A stretch of 64,000 bases of DNA from Candidatus Thiodiazotropha endoloripes (GTDB lineage Bacteria; Pseudomonadota; Gammaproteobacteria; Chromatiales; Chromatiaceae): contig LVKA01000008.1 in the NCBI GenBank assembly GCA_001709035.1, positions 372,001 to 436,000 on the forward strand, read 5' to 3'. Of the stretch, positions 44,261 to 54,493 are shown piece after piece; within the stretch, counting starts at the first letter, position 1; each line of letters starts with the position of its first letter. Made by a program: the position numbers and the translations under genes. The notes beneath the pieces were generated by a model that saw nothing but the letters and a program-made list of their open reading frames with translations, ran no database searches and was not told the origin of the DNA.

Positions 44261-45112
44261 TCAGTAACCCATGGAAGCCAGATCGAGTCCCGAGGGGATC
44301 TCCGGGAGGGCATTCAGACCGCTGACGACTTCACCATCAGCCTGCAGACTCAACCAGCGATACCCGGGGGGAGCCGGATCGATGGCAAAGTCATCTTCAC
44401 CGGCGGTGAATTGTACGCAGGTCGAGGGGCTGCCGAGAATTTTCAGACCCTGGTAGGTGGTTTCAAAATTCTGATGGATATGACCGCAGAGTATACCCTT
44501 CACCTGGGGGTGCTTCTGCAGCAAATCAAAGAAGGCCTGAGGTTGCTCCAATACCATGGTATCCATCCAGCGGCTGCCCACTGGCAGTGGGTGGTGGTGC
44601 ATGGAGATCAGGGTGTGTTTGTCCGGGTGTTGTTCGAGAAGTTGTTTCAGCAGGGCCATCTGCTTCTTATCGATGCGGCCGCCGTCACTGCCCGGAATGG
44701 TGGAATCGAGAAACACCAGCGACCAGCCTTTGGACTGCACACTGGGGATACAGTGAACATTGTCCTGGTTCAGCAGCTGAGTCATTTTTCCTGGCTGGTC
44801 ATGATTACCGGGCAGACAGTAGGTTGGGATTTCGGTCAGTTTGAATCTGCCGAGCAACCTTTTGTAGCCACTGTCGGAGGCGTCATGCACCAGGTCGCCG
44901 GTGGCCATGATCAGGTCGGGTCTGCCCGCCTCCCGCAATGCCTGTTCCAGGATCTGGTCGAATGTTTCAAGGGTATTGATACCCAGCAGACAGCGTGAAG
45001 GGTCCGCATAGAGATGACAATCCGTGATCTGAAGTACGTTCAATCCATCAGCAGGCATTTGCCGGAATATTTCTGGCTTGTTGTCGGGATGGCTACTCAT
45101 AGAGCGTTTCAT
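44261..45112 (-). CDS. cpdA: 3',5'-cyclic-AMP phosphodiesterase (CpdA/Icc)
   Basis: A metallophosphoesterase of about 283 residues that hydrolyses cAMP in the cytoplasm. Metal-binding motifs are in order: ITDCHLY (Asp, His), ATGDLVHD, LPGNHDQPG, MHHHPLPVG and CGHIHQNFE. Starts at 45,139, 45,112 and 45,100 are possible; 45,112 is used. It lies divergent to oxyR. Confidence 0.9.
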   Translation of the reverse strand: MKRSMSSHPDNKPEIFRQMPADGLNVLQITDCHLYADPSRCLLGINTLETFDQILEQALREAGRPDLIMATGDLVHDASDSGYKRLLGRFKLTEIPTYCLPGNHDQPGKMTQLLNQDNVHCIPSVQSKGWSLVFLDSTIPGSDGGRIDKKQMALLKQLLEQHPDKHTLISMHHHPLPVGSRWMDTMVLEQPQAFFDLLQKHPQVKGILCGHIHQNFETTYQGLKILGSPSTCVQFTAGEDDFAIDPAPPGYRWLSLQADGEVVSGLNALPEIPSGLDLASMGY

Positions 45113-45339
45113 CTTTATGTTTTTCAAGCTGACGAGCAATTTGATTCTCCAGGCCCCAGCAGGATGATCATTATTATATTGTCATAATATTAGATCAGGA
45201 ATCATCAAATCTAAAACTGATATTTTGCTTCAATGTCCTAAACTTAGGAATTGTTCCACATTCTGCGTCGAATTCTGTTGATAGGTTAACAGTTTTACGC
45301 CAATTAATTTTTTCTATTGCCTCGTCTACAATATAGATT

Positions 45340-46296
45340 ATGACGCTTAATGAACTACGATACATCGTTGCTGTGGCCCAGAAACGACACTTTGGCCACG
45401 CGGCCGAGGCTTGTTACGTCAGCCAGCCTACACTCAGCGTAGCAGTTAAGAAGCTGGAAGAGGAGTTGGGAGTCGGGCTGTTTGAACGGGGGCAGGGTGA
45501 GGTCTCACTGACGGCAGCGGGAGAGCGCATTGTGGCCCAGGCCCAGCGGGTATTGGAAGAGGCCGGAACCATCCGGCAACTCGCCAGCCAGAGCGTGGAT
45601 CAGCTGGATGGCCCCCTGCGGGTCGGCGCCATCTACACCGTCGGCCCCTATCTGTTTCCCAAACTGATACCTGTTCTGAATTCCCGTGCAGGGCATATGA
45701 GCCTGATTATCAAAGAGAATTTTACTGCGAATCTAACTGAGCAGCTGAAGCAGGGAGAGCTCGATGTGGTGGTGATCTCGCTACCCTATGAGGAGCCCGG
45801 GATCGTCACCAGACCACTCTATGAGGAGTCCTTCTCTGTGCTGATGCGGGTCAATCATCCGCTGGCCGCACACGAAACCATCTCAGTGGACCAGTTGGAG
45901 CAGGAGTCGGTATTGATTCTCGGTGAAGGCCACTGCTTCCGGGAGCAGGTGAAAGCGATCTGTCCCGGATGTCTGCAACACACCAACGGAGAAGTCAGTC
46001 TGCAGAAGAGTCTTGAAGGCGGATCGCTGGAGACCATCCGTTACATGGTGGCCAGCGGCATCGGGATCTCGATCCTGCCCGATTCCGCCATTGGCGGGGA
46101 GTCGCTGCGCTGGGATCTGTTGACTACCCGTCCATTGACTCAGGAATCGCCCAAACGCTGTATCGCCATGGCCTGGCGCAAGAGCTTTCCCAGACCCCGG
46201 GCTGTTGAACTGCTGGGGAAATCGATCAGGGCCAGTGATCTGAATGGGGTCACTCTGGTGGAGGGAGAGCCGACCGTGGAGTTGGCTGTCGGCTGA
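45340..46296 (+). CDS. oxyR: Hydrogen-peroxide sensor regulator OxyR
   Basis: LysR-type regulator of 318 residues. The N-terminal helix-turn-helix contains HAAEACYVSQPTLSVAVKKL. The redox cysteines fall at Cys199 and Cys208 (GEGHCFREQVKAICPGC), the same numbering as E. coli OxyR, so it should form the disulfide switch under peroxide. Likely targets in this window cannot be named. It converges on the aldolase/dehydrogenase gene. Confidence 0.95.
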   Translation: MTLNELRYIVAVAQKRHFGHAAEACYVSQPTLSVAVKKLEEELGVGLFERGQGEVSLTAAGERIVAQAQRVLEEAGTIRQLASQSVDQLDGPLRVGAIYTVGPYLFPKLIPVLNSRAGHMSLIIKENFTANLTEQLKQGELDVVVISLPYEEPGIVTRPLYEESFSVLMRVNHPLAAHETISVDQLEQESVLILGEGHCFREQVKAICPGCLQHTNGEVSLQKSLEGGSLETIRYMVASGIGISILPDSAIGGESLRWDLLTTRPLTQESPKRCIAMAWRKSFPRPRAVELLGKSIRASDLNGVTLVEGEPTVELAVG

Positions 46297-46338
46297 GTCC
46301 TCACCACCCGGCCACTGACTGAGCGATCAAAAACAAAC

Positions 46339-48306
46339 TCAGATGACCCGGTCATTTCCTCCGTCGATGGGAATCTGGGCGCCAGTGGTTTTACTGAATC
46401 GCAGATCACAGAGTTCCGCTACCAACTCAGCCACATCATGGCTGGTTATCTCACACCCCAGCAGATTGCGTTTTTTATACGCTTCCACCGACAGGTCATA
46501 GTGTTTGGCTCGGATCTCCAGTACCTCAGGTGTCCAGATACCGGTGTCGAAGACCGCATCAGGATGCAGGCTGTTGATTCGGATATTGTCCCTGGCCCAC
46601 TCCATGGCAATGATTCTGGCCAGCTGGTTGAGTGCTGCCTTGGAGGCGGAGTAGGCTGCCGCACCTTGTCCGGGCGCAGGAACATTCTTTGAGCCAATGA
46701 CCACCACCCGTCCCTGCCTGGCGGCGGATTTGAGATAGGGGTGTGACTCCCGCAACAGGGCCAGATTGGCATCCAGGTTGACCTGCATTACCTGACGCCA
46801 GTTGGCATCTTCAAGTTCGGCAATATCACAGCCGGACGGGAAGATACCCGCATTCAGCACCAGCATGTCGAGGCCGCCGAATTTCAAGCAGGTGTCTGAA
46901 AGTGCCTGTTGCAGTGCCAGGGTATCGGTAACATCGCATTGAATGCCGAGAAAGGCCTGCTCGGAAAACAGCTGAGTGATCGCCGGATTCCGGTCGAGTC
47001 CCACCACCGCAGCACCCCGTTGTAACATGGAGGCTGCGCAGGCTTTGCCGATGCCGGATGCAGCACCGGTGATCAGTGCCACTTCACCCTGGAAAGCGGG
47101 CGCACTACCGGCCTTGCGCAGCTTGGCCTGCTCCAGTTCCCAGTACTCCACATCAAAAATGTCCTGGCTCGACAGGGCTTGCCATTGATCCAACATCTCC
47201 GCCCGTTGAATGATGCTCATGGTATGCCGATAGATATCAGCCACGATGCTTGCCTGAGCACTGTTTTTTCCAACGCTGAGCATGCCTAGATCGGGATCAA
47301 GCACCACCCTCGGCGCCGGATCGAGCATCTCCACCGGGGTGCGGGCAAGTGGTGCATGTTGTTCGAAATAGCGTTGATAGTTGCCAACATAGTCGATCAC
47401 TTCACAGCCGATCATCGGCAGTTGTTTGGTGCGCAGCACATGATCCGGAGTGGCCGGCCCACGGCTGGCGATCTGCTCAAGGTCGGCGCGCTGGCAGAAG
47501 CTGAGCACCTGCTCTGTGCGGTGGCTCTGCAGGATCATCGGGGTGCCGGCGACATCGGAGATCTCCTTGCGCAAGCGGGCCAGGCGTTGCGGCTGGACTT
47601 CGCTCTGCTGCAGCTGTGGGGAGATCTCCCAGGCACTGTTTTTTTGCAGGTATTGTTCTGCTTCGTCGACCAGCTGGATCATCCTTTCATAGGATTGTCT
47701 GGCGTCATCGCCAAAGCTGAAAATGCCATGATTCATCAACACCATACCCAGGGTCTGATCGTTCGCCTGCTGGGAAAATTGCTCGGCCACCGTACGCGCC
47801 AGATCAAAGCCCGGCATCACATAGGGGATGACGACGACCCGTTGCTGATAGAGCTCTCTGATGCGCTGCTCGCCCTGAGGGGTATTGGTCAGGGTGATGA
47901 TTGCATCCGCATGGGTGTGATCCACATATTTGTAAGGCAACACGGCATGCAGAATGGCTTCAACCGAGGGGGTAGGTGCGCTCGCCAGGGTCTGATGGGT
48001 CTTCAGCTGGTTGACCATCTCACTGTCACTGAGGGACTCAAGCTGAGCAAGGCGTAACAGGTGATCCATACGCACCGGGGTGAACCCAGGCGCTTCGATG
48101 CTGGCCAGATCCCAGCCACTGCCTTTGACGTAGAGGATCTGCTGATCCTCTCCGAACAGGTCCGGCTCCACGATCTTGACGGAGGTGTTACCGCCACCGT
48201 GAAGTACCAGCGTGGGATCTGAACCGAGTAAGCGGGAGGTGTAGACCCGTAGCGACAACTCATTTTCGCAGGCCGCCGCTTCAGTTGGGTTCCATTGGCT
48301 CTTCAT
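46339..48306 (-). CDS. Bifunctional class II aldolase / short-chain dehydrogenase
   Basis: A 655-residue fusion. Residues about 20-330 are a class II aldolase domain (HGGGNTSVKI, HTHADAI with metal His, GMVLMNHGIFSFG). Residues about 400-655 are a short-chain dehydrogenase (GAASGIGKA nucleotide loop; catalytic Ser and YSASKAALNQ; ending DGG). Related fusions act in rhamnose or other deoxysugar catabolism; the exact substrate here is not known, and no sugar pathway genes are next to it. Confidence 0.92.
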   Translation of the reverse strand: MKSQWNPTEAAACENELSLRVYTSRLLGSDPTLVLHGGGNTSVKIVEPDLFGEDQQILYVKGSGWDLASIEAPGFTPVRMDHLLRLAQLESLSDSEMVNQLKTHQTLASAPTPSVEAILHAVLPYKYVDHTHADAIITLTNTPQGEQRIRELYQQRVVVIPYVMPGFDLARTVAEQFSQQANDQTLGMVLMNHGIFSFGDDARQSYERMIQLVDEAEQYLQKNSAWEISPQLQQSEVQPQRLARLRKEISDVAGTPMILQSHRTEQVLSFCQRADLEQIASRGPATPDHVLRTKQLPMIGCEVIDYVGNYQRYFEQHAPLARTPVEMLDPAPRVVLDPDLGMLSVGKNSAQASIVADIYRHTMSIIQRAEMLDQWQALSSQDIFDVEYWELEQAKLRKAGSAPAFQGEVALITGAASGIGKACAASMLQRGAAVVGLDRNPAITQLFSEQAFLGIQCDVTDTLALQQALSDTCLKFGGLDMLVLNAGIFPSGCDIAELEDANWRQVMQVNLDANLALLRESHPYLKSAARQGRVVVIGSKNVPAPGQGAAAYSASKAALNQLARIIAMEWARDNIRINSLHPDAVFDTGIWTPEVLEIRAKHYDLSVEAYKKRNLLGCEITSHDVAELVAELCDLRFSKTTGAQIPIDGGNDRVI

Positions 48307-48431
48307 CGCGCCTCTCGCTGATTGGTACAGTTTATATGTTACACCGCACTAGGCTTCGAGGCGTGTTTGATACTCTGACGGATCGTTACACCTTATGCCG
48401 TGGAATTTTAGCTGGGAAGAGGTGGCTAACA

Positions 48432-48947
48432 CTAAAAATTGTCGGTCGAGGTGAACAGCCCGACCCGCAGATCCTTGGCGGTATAGATCTCCCGGCCATC
48501 GACCTTCATGACACCGTCGGCCACACCAAGTACCAGCTTCCGGGTAATGACCCGTTTGACGTCGATCTGGTAGGTGACTGACTTGGCTGAGGGCAATACC
48601 TGACCGGTAAACTTAACCTCGCCTACGCCCAATGCCCGACCGTGGCCCGGATTGCCGATCCAGGCAAGAAAGAAACCGACCAGCTGCCACATGGCATCCA
48701 GGCCCAGACAGCCAGGCATTACCGGGTCTCCGGGGAAATGGCAATCAAAAAACCATAAATCGGGATTGATATCCAGCTCCGCCTGGATCTCCCCCTTGCC
48801 GAACTCACCACCCTGATCTGCAATCTTGGTGACGCGATCCATCATCAGCATATTCGGGGTAGGCAGTTGTGCATTGCCCGGGCCAAACATATCGCCGCTG
48901 CCGCAACTCAACAACTCATCGCGGTTAAAAGAACTCTGTTTGGTCAT
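48432..48947 (-). CDS. fabA: 3-hydroxydecanoyl-ACP dehydratase/isomerase (FabA)
   Basis: Enzyme that makes unsaturated fatty acids in the type II pathway. About 171 residues: the active-site stretch [20 protein letters not shown] includes His and the helical Asp, then [26 protein letters not shown] 48,947 is preferred; a nearer upstream ATG (48,956) sits too close to GAGAGG. No fabB is adjacent. Confidence 0.95.
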   Translation of the reverse strand: MTKQSSFNRDELLSCGSGDMFGPGNAQLPTPNMLMMDRVTKIADQGGEFGKGEIQAELDINPDLWFFDCHFPGDPVMPGCLGLDAMWQLVGFFLAWIGNPGHGRALGVGEVKFTGQVLPSAKSVTYQIDVKRVITRKLVLGVADGVMKVDGREIYTAKDLRVGLFTSTDNF

Positions 48948-49058
48948 TCTGCTCATGCCTCTCAATTTAGCGATCCACCCGGCCGGGGCGGAAAAACCCC
49001 GTAGTGTCCTAGTTCGGATAGGGTTGTGTCAATCGCTCTGATGTAATTGTTGTTCAAA

Positions 49059-50792
49059 TTATCTATTCATTAACACTGAGCTTATGTGATTGACGATGTC
49101 CGTCACAGGAATGAACTGGTTTTCCGAATCACCGCGCCCCCGATATTCCACCTGGCCCTGGTCGAGGGATTTGTCGCCAACCACGATTCGATGGGGTATG
49201 CCGATCAGTTCCATATCGGCAAACATAAAGCCGGGTCTGACGTCACGATCATCCAGCAACACCTCAATGCCGACAGCATTCAGCTGCTCATAGAGTTTTT
49301 CCACCGTCTTCTTGACCCGTTCAGACTTACTCATTTTCATTGGGCAGAGCGCCACCTGAAACGGGGCCAGTGAGGTCGGCCAGCTTATACCCCGGTCGTC
49401 ATGATGCTGTTCGATCGCGGCGGCCACCACCCGGGTGACGCCGATACCGTAACACCCCATGGTCATCACCACGGCCTTGCCGTTCTCGTCCAGCACTGTG
49501 GCATTCAGCGCCTGGCTGTATTTGTCCCCGAGCTGGAAGATATGGCCGACCTCGATTCCCCGGGCAATGGTCAGTGTGCCCTGACCATCCGGACTCGGAT
49601 CCCCTGCCTGGACATTACGCAGGTCGGCAACCCTGGCAGGTTGTTCGAGGTCCCGTCCCCACTGGATGTGAAACAGATGTTTGCCATCCTGATTGGCGCC
49701 GGCGCTGAAGTCTTTCATCTGTGCCACACTGCGATCCACAATGATGGGTATCGGCAGATTGACCGGACCCAGTGATCCGGGGCCGGCTCCCAGGCTTTCG
49801 CGGATCTCCTCCTCGGTGGCGAAACAGAGGGGTGTGGCGACCTCTTCAAGCTTTTCCGCCTTGATCTCATTCAGTTCGTGGTCTCCTCTGACCAGCAGGG
49901 CGATCAAGCTCGAATCACTCTCCTCGGCCGCTTTGACGACCAGGGTTTTCACCGTGTGGTCGATCGCTTGGTCGAACTGCTCCACCAGCTCTTGAATGGT
50001 TTTCGCATCTGGCGTATCCACCAGAGACATCGGCTGATCCCCGTCGCTGTTTGCCTGCGCCACCGCGACCGCTTCCGCCAGCTCAATATTTGCCGCATAG
50101 TCACTGCCACTGGAAAATGCGATCGCATCCTCTCCGGACTCGGCCAGTACATGAAACTCGTGGGAGGCGTTGCCACCGATGCTGCCGGTGTCAGCGGCCA
50201 CCGGACGGAAATCGAGTCCGCAGCGGGAGAAGATACGGCTGTAGGCCTGATGCATCTGATCGTAGGTCTGTTGCAGTGACGACTGATCGAGATGGAAGGA
50301 GTAGGCATCCTTCATGAGAAATTCCCGGGCACGCATGACACCGAACCTGGGACGGACCTCATCGCGAAATTTGGTCTGGATCTGATAGAAGTTGACCGGT
50401 AGCTGTTTATAGCTGCGCAGTTCATTGCGCGCCAGGTCGGTAATGATCTCTTCATGGGTGGGGCCATAGCAGAAATCCCGCTGATGGCGATCATGAAGAC
50501 GCAGTAACTCCGGGCCATACTGTTCCCAACGGCCCGACTCCTGCCACAGCTCTGCAGGTTGAATCGTCGGCATCAACACCTCGAGGGCGCCCGCCCGGTT
50601 CATCTCCTGGCGAACGATCCGTTCAACTTTACGCAGCACCCGTAAGCCCAGGGGCAGCCAAGTGTAGAGTCCGGATGCCAGTTTTCTGATCAGACCGGCA
50701 CGCAGCATCAACTGGTGGCTGGCGGTTTCGGCATCCGCCGGGGTCTCCTTGACGGTGTGGAGTGGAAACTGGGAAGTACGCATGAGTAGCAT
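49059..50792 (-). CDS. proS: Prolyl-tRNA synthetase
   Basis: Class II synthetase of 577 residues with the bacterial insertion (editing) domain. Motif 2 and 3 regions include [20 protein letters not shown] and [25 protein letters not shown] lies 5 bases before ATG 50,792, so the MLLMRTS start is used. The Cys/Lys editing INS domain around residues 230-400 shows KTLVVKAAE. Confidence 0.97.
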   Translation of the reverse strand: MLLMRTSQFPLHTVKETPADAETASHQLMLRAGLIRKLASGLYTWLPLGLRVLRKVERIVRQEMNRAGALEVLMPTIQPAELWQESGRWEQYGPELLRLHDRHQRDFCYGPTHEEIITDLARNELRSYKQLPVNFYQIQTKFRDEVRPRFGVMRAREFLMKDAYSFHLDQSSLQQTYDQMHQAYSRIFSRCGLDFRPVAADTGSIGGNASHEFHVLAESGEDAIAFSSGSDYAANIELAEAVAVAQANSDGDQPMSLVDTPDAKTIQELVEQFDQAIDHTVKTLVVKAAEESDSSLIALLVRGDHELNEIKAEKLEEVATPLCFATEEEIRESLGAGPGSLGPVNLPIPIIVDRSVAQMKDFSAGANQDGKHLFHIQWGRDLEQPARVADLRNVQAGDPSPDGQGTLTIARGIEVGHIFQLGDKYSQALNATVLDENGKAVVMTMGCYGIGVTRVVAAAIEQHHDDRGISWPTSLAPFQVALCPMKMSKSERVKKTVEKLYEQLNAVGIEVLLDDRDVRPGFMFADMELIGIPHRIVVGDKSLDQGQVEYRGRGDSENQFIPVTDIVNHISSVLMNR

Positions 50793-50821
50793 TCAGCCTT
50801 AAGTGTGAAAAAAGCGTGATT

Positions 50822-51070
50822 CTATCCCGCATTGTCTGGCGGGTCACCATTAGACTCTGTTGCGGGTGTTGAAAGGGAGACTTTTTTGGCTTGTCGGTCG
50901 GTGATCGGCCGGTAAGCTTCGATGGTATTCCAGCATCCGGGCATAGTGGCTATCTGACCCTGCAGACGCTGCTTGACCCGACTGGCGGCAACAAAGGCAC
51001 TCTGTCCTCTCGAGTCGATTGATTGCGCAGGGCAAGTGACCCGCTCAACCCTTAGGCCGACAGCCGTCAA
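50822..51070 (-). pseudogene. Uncertain small frame, possibly frameshifted gene
   Basis: An 82-codon minus-strand frame (TTG 51,070) reads AFVAASRVKQRLQGQIATMPGCWNTIEAYRPITD in its middle. A strong AAGGAGG followed by GTG (about 51,097) lies just upstream but its frame ends after 10 codons and is one step out of register. So a small gene with a frameshift is possible; I recognise no family and a chance frame is also possible. Confidence 0.25.
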
Positions 51071-51146
51071 TGAGTGTCTGGCTCTGCAGCCTGAAGCACT
51101 CTGCCCTCCTTGGCCTCAGCCACTGGCCGTTCTACGGCCCGTCAGG

Positions 51147-51857
51147 CTATGGTTCATCCTTCATGGCAATTGCATGAGTCTCTTCAATGTAGGCGATCTC
51201 GGCTTCGGTCAACTCGATGTTGTCGTAACCGGTCATCATGGTCTTGATGTAGTGGGTGGGTGTCTTGCCGGTTGTAGTCATGTAGATATGGATGATCACA
51301 AAGGTACCCATCAGGAATGCCGCCGCGGTATGGATGAAGGCGATCAGAGTCAAGCCATCAGCCGACCAGCTATGGCCGCTCCACAGGTCGTACACCAGGT
51401 AGATGATGCCGGAGGCCCAGAGGGCGGGACCGATCAGCACCATGAACGCCATATAGGCCATCGACTGGAGGGCATTCTGTTTCCTTTGCAGTCCTTTCTT
51501 GTAAGGGTGAGGTTCACCGGCAAGAATGCCGTAGGCATAAAATCGGATTACCTTCAGTACACCTTCTTTGAACAGATATTGCCGCCATTGGCCGGTGGTG
51601 AAATTCCAGAAGGTGGTGAAGATCCAGAGCACGATCAACGCCAATGCACCGTAGGTATGGATCACCACAGCGGTCTGAAAATCGAGCAGGCTATGGGTGC
51701 CGTGCAGGCCCAGTCCGGTGTAGAACAGGGTGAAAATCAGTATCGCCTGAGACCAGTGCCAGAAGCGCTCGTAACGGGTGTAGATCATGACATAGTGTTT
51801 TTCACCCCGTGTCTTAATCTTGGTGTTGTGGCTTGAGTTGTTGGTTTGACTGCTCAT
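51147..51857 (-). CDS. Cytochrome b, partner of the octahaem cytochrome
   Basis: A 236-residue di-haem cytochrome b561-like membrane protein with four hydrophobic segments; membrane histidines appear in RYERFWHWSQA, VVIHTYGA, AFIHTAAAF and FVIIHIY. It would take electrons from the quinone pool. Its start overlaps the stop of the upstream octahaem cytochrome gene by 4 bases, which indicates a complex. Confidence 0.9.
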   Translation of the reverse strand: MSSQTNNSSHNTKIKTRGEKHYVMIYTRYERFWHWSQAILIFTLFYTGLGLHGTHSLLDFQTAVVIHTYGALALIVLWIFTTFWNFTTGQWRQYLFKEGVLKVIRFYAYGILAGEPHPYKKGLQRKQNALQSMAYMAFMVLIGPALWASGIIYLVYDLWSGHSWSADGLTLIAFIHTAAAFLMGTFVIIHIYMTTTGKTPTHYIKTMMTGYDNIELTEAEIAYIEETHAIAMKDEP

Positions 51858-53548
51858 TGTGCACCTCCCTGTGATAGTTTCTTGCTGAAGATCTTGCGCA
51901 ACAGGGCATGCAGCAGTACCCCAAGCAAGGCACCGCCGAGTGCGAGATAACCCAGAATATCGAGCCAGCCGAAGCTGTCCCGCCCAGGCATGTAAAAACC
52001 GTTCAGATCCGCCAGCCGTCCCTCCCTGCTATGGCAGTCGGCACATCCCATGGCGTCCTCTTTAGGGGCCACCATGTGGGTGATTGGCCAGAATGAGTAG
52101 GTCTCGACGAAATCGAACTCACCGCTGTAGGGTACATTGTTCTTTTTCATCCCCACCTTGATGGCCCGGCCGAAATCGTAGTTGCCCCAATAGGCGTCAT
52201 CGTCTTCACCCCACAGGTGCATATAGACCATGGTGTTGTTGCCTTTGTCATAGGGCTGGATGGTATGCATGCGTTTGAACGGCCAGATGCGGGATTTGCC
52301 GTCGTTGTGGCTACCCTGATAGCCGTTGATCTCAACCGGTCCCTGGCTGGGATCGAATTTGGTTTCGATGGTGGTGTAGTTCATCTGGCCGTCAAACCAA
52401 TCGTAATGGGGTGCCAGGTTTTCCGCGTATTCAAAGCTGCCCTTGATCGATTTATAGGTGGCCCGATGGGCACCATTGGCCTGGGTGTAGTTTTTCTCCT
52501 TGAAGCCGGCGCCATCCTTGGTTTTACCCGCAGTACGCCAGTCCCAGTCCACCATGGTGGCAACGCCACCGCGGGCGATGGTTGGGATATGACAGGTCTG
52601 ACAGGCGATTTTATCGGTATGACCGTTTAGCTTAATGCCGACCAGTGAGCTGTAGTTGTGAGGCGCTTCACTATGGCAGGATTCGCATGTGGCCACATCC
52701 CGACGCTCACCGGGCAGACCCAATCCCTCGGTATCATGTGCGATCACGTTATAGCGGCTGCCAGCCCAGATATGCTGTCGGGTAACATGGCAGGTTGTAC
52801 AGGCGAAGTTGAGACCTTCGGCGTCCATATGCACATCCAATTCCCGGCTGGGTCGCTTCAGGGATGAATCCAGGTCGCCATGTTTGACCCCATCACCGCC
52901 ACCGCCATAGAAGTGGCAGGAGCCGCAGTTTTCCCGCCCAGGTTTTCCCACACTCTGGGCCACCTTGCTCCAATCGATCGGCTTTTTGCCCTCAAACATG
53001 ATTGAGCAGGCTTTGTTACCGGTTGAGTTGGGGGTTTTGTAGTAGCTGCCGGTTCGGTCGTGACACACCAGGCAGTCGATATTCTCCTGTTTGGAGAAAT
53101 CAAAATTCTCATCCTTCCAGCCATAGCCGGCATGACATTGAGCGCACATCCCCTCATTGCCTTTTGCGTTGGTGCAGAAGGTGTTGATCAGGGTCTTCTT
53201 ACCCAGCTTCTGGCCGCTGCTTGGATGATCGTACTCCCAGGTCCAGTGAATCGACTGCATGAAGTGACGACCCGCTTCGGTGTGACATGAAAGGCAGGCT
53301 TCCGTCACTTCCGGACCGTTGTTGAAATTCTTCTGCAGGATCTCGAATTTACTATGGTCTGCGGTCGACTCCCCATCGTCCCGGATACTCGGTCCGGTAT
53401 CCTCGACGATGCGAAAATTCATATCACTGTCCACCGCTTGACTGCTGTGATCTTCGGCAGCCTGGGTGGTGTGGGGCAGGAGTAGCATCAGGGCGCACAC
53501 GCCAGCTCTGATACTGGACTTGGCAGCCAGTAAGTGTTGTTTATGCAT
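51854..53548 (-). CDS. Octahaem c-type cytochrome, tetrathionate reductase (OTR)-like
   Basis: A periplasmic multihaem protein of about 564 residues from ATG 53,548. The signal peptide ends near TQA; eight haem sites follow: CLSCH, CAQCH, CLVCH, CGSCH, CTTCH, CESCH, CQTCH and CADCH. The C-terminus has one membrane segment (WLDILGYLALGGALLGVLLHALL) and a Lys-rich tail. The family reduces tetrathionate, nitrite or hydroxylamine; which applies here is not known. The partner cytochrome b is encoded with a 4-base overlap, unlike NrfA systems, so a quinol-linked membrane complex is likely. Confidence 0.88.
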   Translation of the reverse strand: MHKQHLLAAKSSIRAGVCALMLLLPHTTQAAEDHSSQAVDSDMNFRIVEDTGPSIRDDGESTADHSKFEILQKNFNNGPEVTEACLSCHTEAGRHFMQSIHWTWEYDHPSSGQKLGKKTLINTFCTNAKGNEGMCAQCHAGYGWKDENFDFSKQENIDCLVCHDRTGSYYKTPNSTGNKACSIMFEGKKPIDWSKVAQSVGKPGRENCGSCHFYGGGGDGVKHGDLDSSLKRPSRELDVHMDAEGLNFACTTCHVTRQHIWAGSRYNVIAHDTEGLGLPGERRDVATCESCHSEAPHNYSSLVGIKLNGHTDKIACQTCHIPTIARGGVATMVDWDWRTAGKTKDGAGFKEKNYTQANGAHRATYKSIKGSFEYAENLAPHYDWFDGQMNYTTIETKFDPSQGPVEINGYQGSHNDGKSRIWPFKRMHTIQPYDKGNNTMVYMHLWGEDDDAYWGNYDFGRAIKVGMKKNNVPYSGEFDFVETYSFWPITHMVAPKEDAMGCADCHSREGRLADLNGFYMPGRDSFGWLDILGYLALGGALLGVLLHALLRKIFSKKLSQGGAQ

Positions 53549-53688
53549 CTTGATTCCGTGATGACGGTTGTGACCGCGACACATAAACAGCTTCGGCCCG
53601 GTCCTGTTTATTCCTACCTGAAGGCTTAGATTCAGGTGCTCAATTAATGGGATGTTTTGTCCCTGTCGGGCTGAGCGTACTCGGCTTC

Positions 53689-53841
53689 CTACCCCATGAC
53701 ATTGATAATTCCCAATGCCTGTGCCAGCAGCACGCCAAGTTTCCAGGTCATGCCGATTGTCAGGGGTACGAGTAGAAAGTGGTAGCGCGCGGTGAGTGCG
53801 AACTACCAGCGTGACAGCTCTTTCATCATCGGGTCCAGCAT
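53689..53841 (-). pseudogene. cydA (cytochrome bd oxidase subunit I) relic
   Basis: A minus-strand frame with AGGAGG upstream of ATG 53,841 reads MLDPMMKELSRW, then a stop, then FALTARYHFLLVPLTIGMTW, which is the start of CydA except that the conserved Gln codon (CAG) is TAG. After about 30 residues the match fades to unrelated sequence and ends at 53,689. It is a small remnant of a cytochrome bd gene with its ribosome site preserved. Confidence 0.65.
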
Positions 53842-54493
53842 GCGATGCCTCCTGCTAATTGAATGAGCTCAGCCTCAGTCAACTTCAGCAATCTCTGCTC
53901 CATTCACTCAGCTGTTTGGGTGTAAGCACAACAGGTTTTGTTTAAAAACTGACTGAGATGCTGACTGGGCCTCACCCCCATGGGTTGTGTGATCTGCTCT
54001 CTAACCGAATGGTGGATCACAATCAGAGGGTCTTGGCCCAGTCAGTATGAACAGCATTCAAGTCTCCGCAGAGTGAGATGATGAATGCTGTAGAGCAAGC
54101 ACGATAGGGAGCAAACAGGGCTGTGGTCATGGATGGTCCGCAAAAACTACATGAACTGTAAGCGTTTGTTGTTATTGATAAAAATAAAAACTGGGCGTAT
54201 TTGTGCGCGATACCCTATCCGTTGTAGTTCCTGGCAGATCTCTATTTAAAATGCAGTCCACAAATGAACGCGAATAGACGCAAAGGGTGAGTTGCCTGTG
54301 AGCTGAGCCTGATCTGGCAGATTTCTCAATGCTGGAGCCACTCTGTGCCGGATGGCTTGGGTCGAAATTATCGAGACCTGCGTTCTGATTGACGAGGGTT
54401 CGTGGTGCTTCGCGTTCATTCGCCGCGAATCGAAGTTACGCCTGCCACAGAGCAATGCTCGTTCGCTCGAATGGTGGGTCTATCGGTGGCCCA
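53842..54493. other. Intergenic region without a supported gene
   Basis: About 650 bases, AT-rich near 54,170-54,200. The stretch 54,246-54,460 has phrases like AATGAACGCGAATAGACGC and TTCGCGTTCATTCGCCGCGAAT that echo each other in inverted form and a similar AATGAACGC stretch occurs after argG (60,272). These look like degenerate non-coding repeats. I see no gene. Confidence 0.4.

Noticed and set aside
47356-48057. 233-codon plus-strand frame
   Set aside because: Antisense to the aldolase domain; no recognisable motif.
50973-51836. 287-codon plus-strand frame
   Set aside because: Mostly opposite the cytochrome b gene; composition typical of a shadow.
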